Shown piece after piece: positions 52,550 to 60,812 of a stretch of DNA of 64,000 nucleotides. The stretch is from SMWN01 sp965221455 (GTDB lineage Bacteria; Pseudomonadota; Gammaproteobacteria; Eutrophobiales; Eutrophobiaceae). The stretch lies in contig OZ244890.1 of NCBI GenBank assembly GCA_965221455.1, positions 1,612,001 through 1,676,000 of the forward strand, given 5' to 3'. How positions within the stretch are numbered: the stretch's first letter is position 1; each line of letters opens with the position of its first letter. A program made the position numbers and the translations under genes. The notes beneath the pieces were generated by a model. That model ran no database searches. It was given only the letters and a program-made list of their open reading frames with translations, and was not told the origin of the DNA.

Positions 52550-53551
52550 ATGAATGAAAAAAAAGCGATTGATTCTTACCAGGATCTCGGACCGGACCAG
52601 ATCCTGAATGCAATTGAGAGTACAGGTGTACAGTGCGACGGATGCATCTTTGCCTTGAACAGTTATGAGAACAGGGTTTATCAGGTGGGTATTACTGACT
52701 CAGAACCCGTCATTGCGAAATTTTATCGACCCGCACGGTGGTCAGATGCAGCAATCAAGGAGGAACAATCATTCACAATTCAGCTGGCGGATCATGAAAT
52801 TCCAGTCGTTGCTCCGCTGATTGATGACCAGCAAGAGACACTGCATCGATACGAAAACTTTCGTTTTTCTCTCTACCCCAGAAAAGGGGGACGCCCACCG
52901 GAACTGGATAACAGTGAGCATCTGCAACAATTAGGTCGATTTATGGCGCGAATCCACAACGTTGGCGCCGCACAACCTTACCTGCGAAGAACAATACTGG
53001 ATCCGGAAAATCTTGGATCTAAATCGATTACTTATGTACTTGAAAATGGTTTTATTCCCGTGGGTCTGGAGACAGCTTATTCAACGTTGACTGAAGATAT
53101 AATGAAGAAAATCTATCAATGTTACGAACGTGCAGGTGATTGCGAGATAATCAGGTTACATGGAGATTGTCATCATGGGAACATCCTTTGGCGAGATAAT
53201 CTGCCGATTATTCTCGATTTCGATGATGCCGGCATGGGGCCGGCGATTCAGGATTTATGGATGTTTTTATCAGGTGATCGTGAATATATGACGGCAAGGC
53301 TGGCAGATTTATTGCAAGGTTATTCAGAATTTCGCGATTTTAATGTCAGGGAATTTAATTTGATTGAAGCACTCAGATCACTTAGATTGATGCATCATTC
53401 AGCATGGTTAGCCCGGCGTTGGAGTGATCCCGCTTTTCCGATAGCATTTCCATATTTCAATACTCAACAATACTGGGAAGCTCATATACTGACCCTACGT
53501 GAGCAAGTGGCTTTAATGGATGAACCACCACTACGCCGGGATAGATATTGA
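52550..53551 (+). CDS. srkA: stress response kinase A (SrkA/RdoA, YihE)
   Basis: About 333 residues of the choline/aminoglycoside kinase-like fold. LNSYENRVYQVG, VIAKFYRPARWS, LRLHGDCHHGNILWRD (catalytic loop) and LDFDDAGMGPAIQDLWM (metal loop) match SrkA closely. It is reported to reduce stress-induced toxicity in E. coli. ATG 52550 fits the family start; an upstream in-frame ATG at 52385 would run through the Sel1 gene start. Confidence 0.92.
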   Translation: MNEKKAIDSYQDLGPDQILNAIESTGVQCDGCIFALNSYENRVYQVGITDSEPVIAKFYRPARWSDAAIKEEQSFTIQLADHEIPVVAPLIDDQQETLHRYENFRFSLYPRKGGRPPELDNSEHLQQLGRFMARIHNVGAAQPYLRRTILDPENLGSKSITYVLENGFIPVGLETAYSTLTEDIMKKIYQCYERAGDCEIIRLHGDCHHGNILWRDNLPIILDFDDAGMGPAIQDLWMFLSGDREYMTARLADLLQGYSEFRDFNVREFNLIEALRSLRLMHHSAWLARRWSDPAFPIAFPYFNTQQYWEAHILTLREQVALMDEPPLRRDRY

Positions 53552-55403
53552 GCAAGCTCAGGTAAAAAATGTCCAAACAAAAAATAGTCAGGAACAGGCG
53601 GTGAGTGAAAAGCCGATATTCGTTTATAATTGGCGATATATTCTGGAGGTTGCCGGTGAGCATAAGCGGGAAATTGTTTATGCAAATATAATTGCCATTT
53701 TTGCAACACTCTGTAGCGTGCCTTTGCCGCTTTTAATGCCGTTACTGGTTGATGAAGTCTTGTTGAATCAACCGGCGACTGTTGTGACAACGATCAACGC
53801 ATACACTCCGGAATCATGGCATGAACCGACAACCTATATTGTAGCCATTCTTGTTCTTACCTTGTGTTTGCGCTTGTCCGCCCTGGTGTTAAATGTATGG
53901 CAGTCCAGACAATTCACCATCATTGCCAAAGATGTTATTTTCAGAATTCGTTATGCCTTACTGCTCCATCTGGAGAAAATCTCGATGTCTGAATATGAGA
54001 CATTGGGCTCCGGAACAGTGGCTTCATATTTAGTCACGGATCTGCAAACCCTTGATGACTTTGTGGGGACGACTGTCGGTCGTTTACTGTTAGCTGTCCT
54101 GACGGTTTTCGGTGTTGCGATCATACTGCTTTGGATACATTGGCAGATGGCTTTGTTGATTCTATTTGTTAATCCAATAGTGATTTATTTCACCATGATT
54201 CTGGGCAAGCGTGTTAAGGGATTGAAGAAAGAGGAAAACTCTGCATTTGCTGTTTTTCAGCAAAGCCTTGTCGAAACGCTGGATTCAATACATCAGATAC
54301 GAGCCAGTAATCGTGAACGTCATTACATCACACGTATTATCGATCAGGCTCGTATCGTCAAGCAGCATGGTGCTTTATTTGCCTGGAAAAGTAATGCAGC
54401 AAATCGTCTGAGTTTTGTAGTCTTTTTGTTTGGTTTTGATTTGTTCCGTGCCGTTGCCATGATGATGGTGGTTTTCTCAGGCCTCAGTATCGGGCAGATG
54501 TTCGCTGTTTTTGGTTATCTCTGGTTCATGATGGCACCGGTACAGGAGATCCTTAACATTCAATATGCCTGGTACAATGCAAAAGCCGCTTTGGAAAGAA
54601 TTAACGCGCTGCCGCAACTGCAACAGGAACCTGAATATCATCATGTGAAAAATCCGTTCCGGGACAAACATACAGTCGGCATCAGAATTGAGGACATTCA
54701 TTTTGCCTACGGAAATAGTGATGCAGATGTTTTGAACGGAATTAACCTGGAGATAGAACCAGGCGAGACAGTCGCCCTGGTGGGTGCCAGCGGCGGCGGA
54801 AAGTCAACATTGGTGCAGGTACTGATTGGTCTATACGCGACCAGAGAAGGCGTGATTTATTATGATGGTATTCCGGTTTCAGATATTGGTCTTGATATCA
54901 TTCGCGAGAATGTAGCAACGGTGTTGCAACGCCCGGCATTATTCAACGATTCCATCAGAACGAACTTAACGATGGGGCGTGAACTGGATAATGCTCGTTT
55001 ATGGCAGTCTCTTGAGATAGCACAATTGAAAGATACAGTGGAGAAAATGCAGGATGGTCTGGATACTATTGTCGGCAAACAGGGTGTTCGCCTGTCCGGC
55101 GGACAAAGGCAACGGTTGGCTATTGCACGGATGGTGCTGAGCGAACCAAAGATTGTGATCCTGGATGAAGCGACATCTGCACTTGATGCGGAAACGGAAT
55201 ATCGGGTGCACACTGCGCTGGGCGATTTTCTTAAGGGGAGAACCACGCTAATCATTGCACATCGCTTGAGTGCCATTAAACAGGCTGGACATGTCTATGT
55301 GTTTGAAGCAGGGGCTATTAGTGAACAAGGCAGTCATCAAGAGCTACTTTCTCAAGATGGTCTTTATTCAAAGTTGTACGGTGTCAGACAATCGGCAGGT
55401 TAA
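53520..55403 (+). CDS. ABC transporter, fused permease and ATPase (exporter type)
   Basis: 627 residues. Six membrane helices in about residues 45-330 (ABC transporter type 1 domain), then a nucleotide-binding domain with Walker A GASGGGKSTL, signature LSGGQRQRLA, Walker B ILDEATSALD and the H-loop IIAHRLS. It is an MsbA/HlyB-type half-transporter that works as a dimer; the substrate is unknown. The ATG at 53520 overlaps srkA by 32 bases; a GTG at 53601 is a possible later start. The membrane part begins near residue 45. Confidence 0.9.
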   Translation: MNHHYAGIDIEQAQVKNVQTKNSQEQAVSEKPIFVYNWRYILEVAGEHKREIVYANIIAIFATLCSVPLPLLMPLLVDEVLLNQPATVVTTINAYTPESWHEPTTYIVAILVLTLCLRLSALVLNVWQSRQFTIIAKDVIFRIRYALLLHLEKISMSEYETLGSGTVASYLVTDLQTLDDFVGTTVGRLLLAVLTVFGVAIILLWIHWQMALLILFVNPIVIYFTMILGKRVKGLKKEENSAFAVFQQSLVETLDSIHQIRASNRERHYITRIIDQARIVKQHGALFAWKSNAANRLSFVVFLFGFDLFRAVAMMMVVFSGLSIGQMFAVFGYLWFMMAPVQEILNIQYAWYNAKAALERINALPQLQQEPEYHHVKNPFRDKHTVGIRIEDIHFAYGNSDADVLNGINLEIEPGETVALVGASGGGKSTLVQVLIGLYATREGVIYYDGIPVSDIGLDIIRENVATVLQRPALFNDSIRTNLTMGRELDNARLWQSLEIAQLKDTVEKMQDGLDTIVGKQGVRLSGGQRQRLAIARMVLSEPKIVILDEATSALDAETEYRVHTALGDFLKGRTTLIIAHRLSAIKQAGHVYVFEAGAISEQGSHQELLSQDGLYSKLYGVRQSAG

Positions 55404-55406
55404 GAG

Positions 55407-55622
55407 ATGAAAAGTGAAATGTATCCGGCGGATACATTATCATACATAAAGCCATACATCACCTGGGATCCCATATCGCCCAAAGCGAGTGCTTGCGCGA
55501 TACCGATAACTGTTTTTCCTGCACAGAATCCGTGTGCCCTGAATAAAATATACCCGGAAAGACACCAAGCAGGAAAACCGCAGATATTTTTTATCTATCA
55601 CGATGAGTGCGCTCTGCATTGA
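55407..55622 (+). CDS. possible 71-residue ORF, unrecognised
   Basis: ATG 3 bases after the ABC transporter stop. The sequence is not obviously like a real protein family, and it converges on the DUF484 gene with which it overlaps at the 3' end. It may be chance. Confidence 0.2.
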   Translation: MKSEMYPADTLSYIKPYITWDPISPKASACAIPITVFPAQNPCALNKIYPERHQAGKPQIFFIYHDECALH

Positions 55623-56335
55623 TTAACACCAATAGTAGAAACAATGTTTTCTATCACTACAGCGGACATCATCGTGATGTAATTCAATAAATCAATTTTA
55701 AACCCATGACTATATTGATCTTGCATGACACTTCCAGGCACCGGTAAGCCGCACAGGTCTGATTGTTTGAAGGGAACAAGTAGCGTAGAGCGGATCGATT
55801 CGGCATCTGCTCCAGGCAGCGCTTCTATATGTTCTGTTTGCAGGCTGTCACAGAGGGGTTTATTGTGGTGAAATAATTCAGTGAATATGAATGGTAATCT
55901 TGAATTAGCTTCAATAAAACGAATATTGGAATAACTCTTTTTGCGAGCGGGCGCCTGGAAGATAAAAAATAAAAATCGATGCGCCTGATAATGATGCTTG
56001 AAACCCAAGGCCAGGAGGCTACTGAGTTCTTCAAATGAATCTATTTTTATCAACTGTAAGGATTAGTCATGTATCGCATTTGCAAGCACCCGTTGGCGTG
56101 ATATGTCTTGTTCCGCTCTCTTCAGGCTTTCATTTAACCCGGAATTCTCGTGACGTAATTGTGCAACCTGATATTCAATGAGAGAAGCAACATTTCCAGC
56201 AATATCATGCGGGATCTTGAGTTCGGAAAGTATGTCTGCGTATGTCACAAAGAAATCAGGATGATCACGGAGGTATGCGATAATATCTCCAGGCGCATCA
56301 GGAAGATCTTTGATCAGTGTCATGTCTGTATCCAA
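55598..56335 (-). pseudogene. DUF484 family gene interrupted by an in-frame stop
   Basis: The N-terminal 90 residues (start at 56335, PGDIIAYLRDHPDFFVTYADIL and an LRHENSGL coiled coil) run into TAA at 56063-56065. The same frame continues without shift as the GAF-like C-terminal part (LIKIDSFEELSSLLALGFK). A TTG at 56053 could restart translation. DUF484 proteins are normally one chain of ~220-240 residues, so this is probably a nonsense-disrupted gene. It follows rnfG where rnfE would be expected. Confidence 0.75.
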
Positions 56336-56367
56336 AAATCAGCGTTCATCGCCAAAAAAGCCTTTAG

Positions 56368-56970
56368 TCAGGGATAAAGTGACTCACCCTCAACAAGGTA
56401 TAATTCCAGACTATTTTTAATCGCATTGATAACACCATGGGAAGTGATTGTTGCCCCACTTATATGGTCAAACGCGCCTGATTCACTCTTGATGGTCCAT
56501 GCCTCGACAGGTGTAATATCGAACGACTGGTTGGCAAAATTATCGAGCCACCTGGTTTTGTCCTGATGAATATTACCTCCCAGGCCTTCTGTTTCCTGGT
56601 GGGTTAATACTTGCACACCATGAATTATGCCGCCTTCAAGGATACCGACCGATAGTCGGATCGCGCCGTTATAGCCTTTGGCGAGAACGGGCATGAATAT
56701 GACTCCGACGGGTTCTCCTGATTTTCTTGCTCGGTATACATGGGTTGTTAATTCATTACCTGAATCATCCGTGTAGTTAAGTACCTTGAGATCATTATAA
56801 ATATCGTTATCAAAATCCGCACTCATGACCGCGCCAAGTATCTTTAATTTTTGCATTTCCATGTTATCGGAAACACGTTCCCTGGTTAGCTGATGTGCCG
56901 AAGACAAAACGACGGCGCAAAGACATGCCAGAAGAATAAAGGGCAATGCCTGTTTGATGGAAGTTTTCAT
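56368..56970 (-). CDS. rnfG: RnfG subunit of the Rnf complex
   Basis: 200 residues. One N-terminal membrane segment (PFILLACLCAVVL), then a periplasmic flavin-binding domain. The FMN attachment motif HISGATITS has Thr174. LVTHQETEGLGGNI-like HQETEGLGG is also conserved. It accepts FMN from ApbE. It overlaps rnfD by ATGA. It is the last rnf gene in this cluster; rnfE is missing here. Confidence 0.93.
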   Translation of the reverse strand: MKTSIKQALPFILLACLCAVVLSSAHQLTRERVSDNMEMQKLKILGAVMSADFDNDIYNDLKVLNYTDDSGNELTTHVYRARKSGEPVGVIFMPVLAKGYNGAIRLSVGILEGGIIHGVQVLTHQETEGLGGNIHQDKTRWLDNFANQSFDITPVEAWTIKSESGAFDHISGATITSHGVINAIKNSLELYLVEGESLYP

Positions 56971-57986
56971 GTTGCCGTTTCGCCGAAAACTTCAGGTCGT
57001 GTGACACTGTCTATAAACGGAACAGTAGCGTTCATTATCAACACGGCAAAAGCTATGCCATCAGGATAACTTCCCCATGTTCTGATGATGTAAGTGAGTA
57101 TTCCAATTCCCGCAGCGTAAACAATTATTCCACGAGGTGTGGCTGATGCGGTCACCGGATCCGTGGCTATAAAAAAAGCGGCGAGTAATGTTCCGCCGGT
57201 GAACAAAATGAATATCGGGGAAGTGTATCTATCGGCATCATAGCCATGAAAAACAAGACCAAGTAAAAATAATGTCAATATCATTACCAGAGGAATTTGC
57301 CACTTAATGATGCCCTTGATAGTTAACCAAACTCCGCCGACCAGAAAGGCGAGACCGATCCACTCCCAACCCCTGCCGCCCATCACTCCGAACAGAGGGT
57401 TACTGGAAGATTCAGAAAGCATATTCATGCCGCTGATTTGTGATTTGGTAAACGCTAATGCAGTGGCACCGCTCAGGCCATCCATATCTGCATCAGGCAA
57501 GCCGGGGAACACGATTTCAAGACTTCCGACGATATCACTAACATCTGTTAATACCGGCCAATAAGTGAATTCGACCGGGAAGCAGATTAACACAAAGATA
57601 TAACCCGCCATGGCGGGGTTGAAGATATTATAGCCGAGTCCGCCATAGAGATGTTTGGCGACTACAATGGCGAAGCAGATCCCTGACAGCGTCACCCACC
57701 AGGGTGCGAAAGGTGTAATGGTTAAGGCAAACAACAGGCCGGTAATGATGGCACTGCCATCATGGATGAAATCTTGCAGCGGGCACCGTCTAATCATCAA
57801 CATGATAGCTTCAAAAGCAAGTGCAAAAAAAACGGCGAGCAAGCAGTGAATAATGATGCCCCATCCCAGGATCCATGCAGACACAATGATCCCGGGGACC
57901 AGTGCAAATATCACCTGTTGCATGATTTTATCGATTGAATTTTGTGAGTGAATATGAGGCGGATTTATATTCCGGATCTTATCCAT
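56967..57986 (-). CDS. rnfD: RnfD subunit of the Rnf complex
   Basis: About 339 residues from ATG 57986, with about ten membrane helices. The FMN attachment motif GLSGATALAF (Thr175) and the GGLGYNIFNPAMAGY motif mark the RnfD/NqrB family. It forms part of the ion channel with RnfA, E and G. The start follows the rnfC stop by 4 bases; a GTG at 58007 would overlap rnfC. Confidence 0.93.
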   Translation of the reverse strand: MDKIRNINPPHIHSQNSIDKIMQQVIFALVPGIIVSAWILGWGIIIHCLLAVFFALAFEAIMLMIRRCPLQDFIHDGSAIITGLLFALTITPFAPWWVTLSGICFAIVVAKHLYGGLGYNIFNPAMAGYIFVLICFPVEFTYWPVLTDVSDIVGSLEIVFPGLPDADMDGLSGATALAFTKSQISGMNMLSESSSNPLFGVMGGRGWEWIGLAFLVGGVWLTIKGIIKWQIPLVMILTLFLLGLVFHGYDADRYTSPIFILFTGGTLLAAFFIATDPVTASATPRGIIVYAAGIGILTYIIRTWGSYPDGIAFAVLIMNATVPFIDSVTRPEVFGETAT

Positions 57987-57990
57987 GGAA

Positions 57991-59529
57991 TTAATTTCTT
58001 TTATCACGTTTCTGTTTGATGCGCTTAACTGCGCCCTGAATATATGCTTGCTTGTCCGTCAGATCATCATTTTCCGGATCACATGGTTCTTGAACCGGGG
58101 CGGTTGCCCTGTTTTTACTAAAACGATCATCGACATGATTCAGGCGTTCGTTACGCGCCTCGAATCGAGAGCGGGCATGAGCATATTCAGCCTGTTTTTT
58201 TTCATGAACGGCGATGTCCTTCTTTGCTTGTCTGTAATATTTCACCAAAGGAATATTGCTGGGACAAACATAGGCGCAACAACCACATTCGATACAATCA
58301 AATAAATGTAACTTTCTTGTTTGCTGAATATTTTTTGCACGTGAATACCTAAATAATTCCTGAGGCAACAATTTGGCGGGGCACACGGCGACACATTGTC
58401 CGCAACCGATGCAGGGCCTTGCCTTGCCATGATTAAATTCTCTGGTAACGAGTATACTGTTGGTGATTTTAATCACTGGCATGGAAGTATCGTGTATATG
58501 TTTGCCCATCATCGGGCCGCCCATAATGACTATCTCATCGTCGCGTTGTTGATAACCAACCTGTTCGAGACAATGTCTGACAGGCGTCCCTAAAAGCACC
58601 TGCAAATTACGTGGCTCCCGGACATTTCCGGACACTGTTACGTAGCGGGAAACTAAAGGTTCTCCACGCGTAACCGTCCGAAAAGCGGCGACAGCCGTCC
58701 CGACATTATGCATGACGATGCCGATGTGAATGGGTAACCCCCCGCTGGGGACTTCTTTTCCTGTGAGTACCTTGATCAGTTGTTTCTCACCGCCGGCCGG
58801 GTATTTGATCGGTACTTTCACCAGATCGATGTCATCATCAATTAATGCATTCAGGGCATCAAAGGCTGCGAGCATGTCTTCTTCAACTGCGATAACACAG
58901 TGTTTTGCCTGAATCGCGTGTCGCAGCATGCGTGTGCCGGAAACGATATAATTGGCTTTTTCGCGAATGATTCGATCATCACAACTGATATAGGGTTCGC
59001 ATTCGGCGCCATTGATGATCAAGGTATTAACCGTATTATCTGTCCCCTCGAACAGTTTTACATGTGCCGGAAAACCCGCGCCGCCCATACCAACGATACC
59101 GGCCTCACGTAACAAGAGTTGCAAGTGTTTGGGATCGACGGACATATAATCCGTCACGGGCTGAATATCGAACCAGGTGTCATCGCCATCCGGTTCGATG
59201 ATGATGCAGGGTGTTTGTTGTGAATAATCTTGTGTAGATGGACAAGTGCCGATAGTCATTATTTTTCCGGATGTCGTGGCATGTACAGGAACACTGATAT
59301 AACCATCGGCTGCGGCTATTTTTTGTCCTTTGAGAACCTTATCCCCTTTTTTAACCAGGGCTATTGCGGGCTTACCGATATGTTGTAGCAATGGCAGAAT
59401 AATTCTGTCAGGGAGTGGGGTGATTAATGATTGCTTATCGCTAGTCAGTTCTTTACAGGTTTCAAGCTCCAGTCCTCCGGGAAATGTGTGCAGTTCCCGC
59501 ACGGGTCTGTTGCCGGATTTATTATCCAC
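57991..59529 (-). CDS. rnfC: RnfC subunit of the Rnf complex
   Basis: 512 residues. NADH-binding-like region with GMGGAGFP (147-154) and INGAECEPYI. Two [4Fe-4S] motifs: Cys373-376-379-383 and Cys412-415-418-422. The C-terminal tail (about 440-512) is charged and repetitive-looking. It passes electrons between NADH and RnfB/RnfD. It is 4 bases downstream of rnfB. Confidence 0.94.
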   Translation of the reverse strand: MDNKSGNRPVRELHTFPGGLELETCKELTSDKQSLITPLPDRIILPLLQHIGKPAIALVKKGDKVLKGQKIAAADGYISVPVHATTSGKIMTIGTCPSTQDYSQQTPCIIIEPDGDDTWFDIQPVTDYMSVDPKHLQLLLREAGIVGMGGAGFPAHVKLFEGTDNTVNTLIINGAECEPYISCDDRIIREKANYIVSGTRMLRHAIQAKHCVIAVEEDMLAAFDALNALIDDDIDLVKVPIKYPAGGEKQLIKVLTGKEVPSGGLPIHIGIVMHNVGTAVAAFRTVTRGEPLVSRYVTVSGNVREPRNLQVLLGTPVRHCLEQVGYQQRDDEIVIMGGPMMGKHIHDTSMPVIKITNSILVTREFNHGKARPCIGCGQCVAVCPAKLLPQELFRYSRAKNIQQTRKLHLFDCIECGCCAYVCPSNIPLVKYYRQAKKDIAVHEKKQAEYAHARSRFEARNERLNHVDDRFSKNRATAPVQEPCDPENDDLTDKQAYIQGAVKRIKQKRDKRN

Positions 59530-59533
59530 TTAT

Positions 59534-60028
59534 CTAGCCTGTAACCATCTGCATGCTGATGCAATTCATTGGACAGGGCGCAATACAAAGTTCACAACCG
59601 GTGCATTCCTCAGCGAGCACAGTATGCATCAGTTTAGCGGCACCGAGTATGGCATCCGCGGGACAGGCCCGGATACATTTAACACAACCGATGCAAAGTG
59701 ATTCATCTATCAGCGCAACGAATTTATTTTTTTCGAAACCGTTTTCGGGATTAAGTGCCCTGGCCGGGCGATCAAGTATTTTCGCCAACATTTTTATGCC
59801 GACTTCACCGCCGGGCGGGCACTGATTAAAATCGGCCTGGTCACGAACGATGGCTTCAGCGTATGGGCGGCAACCTGGATAGTGACATTGACCACATTGA
59901 GTTTGAGGCAAGACAGAGAGAACTGCTTCAGTCTTGATTTTTTCCGCTGCTGTCATCGACTCAGAAAATCTGTAGATAAATAATCCGGCAATCGTGGCCA
60001 GGAAAACGATGAATAGCATACTCATCAT
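59534..60028 (-). CDS. rnfB: RnfB subunit of the Rnf complex
   Basis: 164 residues, somewhat short. One N-terminal membrane helix, then a CGQCHYPGC cluster (Cys45, 48, 53 and Cys70), then two ferredoxin-type [4Fe-4S] motifs (Cys112-115-118-122 and Cys142-145-148-152). It receives electrons from ferredoxin. The start ATG directly follows the rnfA stop. Confidence 0.94.
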   Translation of the reverse strand: MMSMLFIVFLATIAGLFIYRFSESMTAAEKIKTEAVLSVLPQTQCGQCHYPGCRPYAEAIVRDQADFNQCPPGGEVGIKMLAKILDRPARALNPENGFEKNKFVALIDESLCIGCVKCIRACPADAILGAAKLMHTVLAEECTGCELCIAPCPMNCISMQMVTG

Positions 60029-60598
60029 TTATTGCGCGAGTCCTGCGAGGCCCAGCAAGGCCATTGAGATCAATCCCAGTGTAATAAGCGTAATCGGTGA
60101 ACCTTTGAAGGGTGCCGGTATATCAGCCATCTCCACACGTGTGTTGATGGCGGTCAGCAAGGCGAGCATGAGTGTGAAACCAATGGCGGTACCAAGACCG
60201 AAAACAAATGAATGAAACAAATGATAATCGTGTTGCCGGTTTAAAAGCAGCGTGCCGAGCACTGTTGCATTCACACCTGCGAGCGGCAGCAATACATCCA
60301 TTCGATGTTTGAACACTGGATTCGACCACGTGCCCAGACCACAGGCAGTCGTAATGATCAGCAATACAAAGACCAGAGTTTGCAGATGTTGTAATTGCAG
60401 TGGAACCAATATGAACTGTGTTGTTGCAGAAGCAATGACAGTTGTTACCGGTAACAAAATCAGCATGACGACCGAGAGTCCGCAGGCTGCATCATGTCTT
60501 CGAGCCGATGCAAAAGACGGGTCAACCCCTATCATGTGACCGACAACGATGTTGTTGACCAGCGCAGAACCAATCAGAACAAGAAAAATGTTTTCCAT
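60029..60598 (-). CDS. rnfA: RnfA subunit of the Rnf complex
   Basis: 189 residues, about six membrane helices. FLVLIGSALVNNIVV at the start, and LLPLAGVNATVLGTLLL, are RnfA/NqrE landmarks; the NN and Cys in the membrane are typical for the shared iron site of RnfA and RnfE. It is the first gene of rnfABCDG. The Calx-beta/dockerin-like gene ends 214 bases upstream on the same strand, with no rnf-type gene between. Confidence 0.93.
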   Translation of the reverse strand: MENIFLVLIGSALVNNIVVGHMIGVDPSFASARRHDAACGLSVVMLILLPVTTVIASATTQFILVPLQLQHLQTLVFVLLIITTACGLGTWSNPVFKHRMDVLLPLAGVNATVLGTLLLNRQHDYHLFHSFVFGLGTAIGFTLMLALLTAINTRVEMADIPAPFKGSPITLITLGLISMALLGLAGLAQ

Positions 60599-60812
60599 GT
60601 AAAAATCTAGACTCGATCTGACACTCCCGATCTGTTGAATGCAAGATTCGATAGACGATTGCCAACGACCCTGACTGCCACAGACAGGTCAACTTAAAGA
60701 GGAGAGCGTCAGGTGAGCACGATAACAGAAAAGATCATGAAACCCAAACCAGGTGTCGGCATCGTCATGCCTGTGCAAAGCCTGTGCAATGAGCGGTCTG
60801 TCTATTGACCCA
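60599..60812 (-). promoter_or_regulatory. upstream gap of rnfA
   Basis: A 214-base gap that must carry the rnf promoter unless rnfA is read from the upstream surface-protein gene. No clear -10/-35 pair, hairpin or Fur box was found. Confidence 0.35.
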
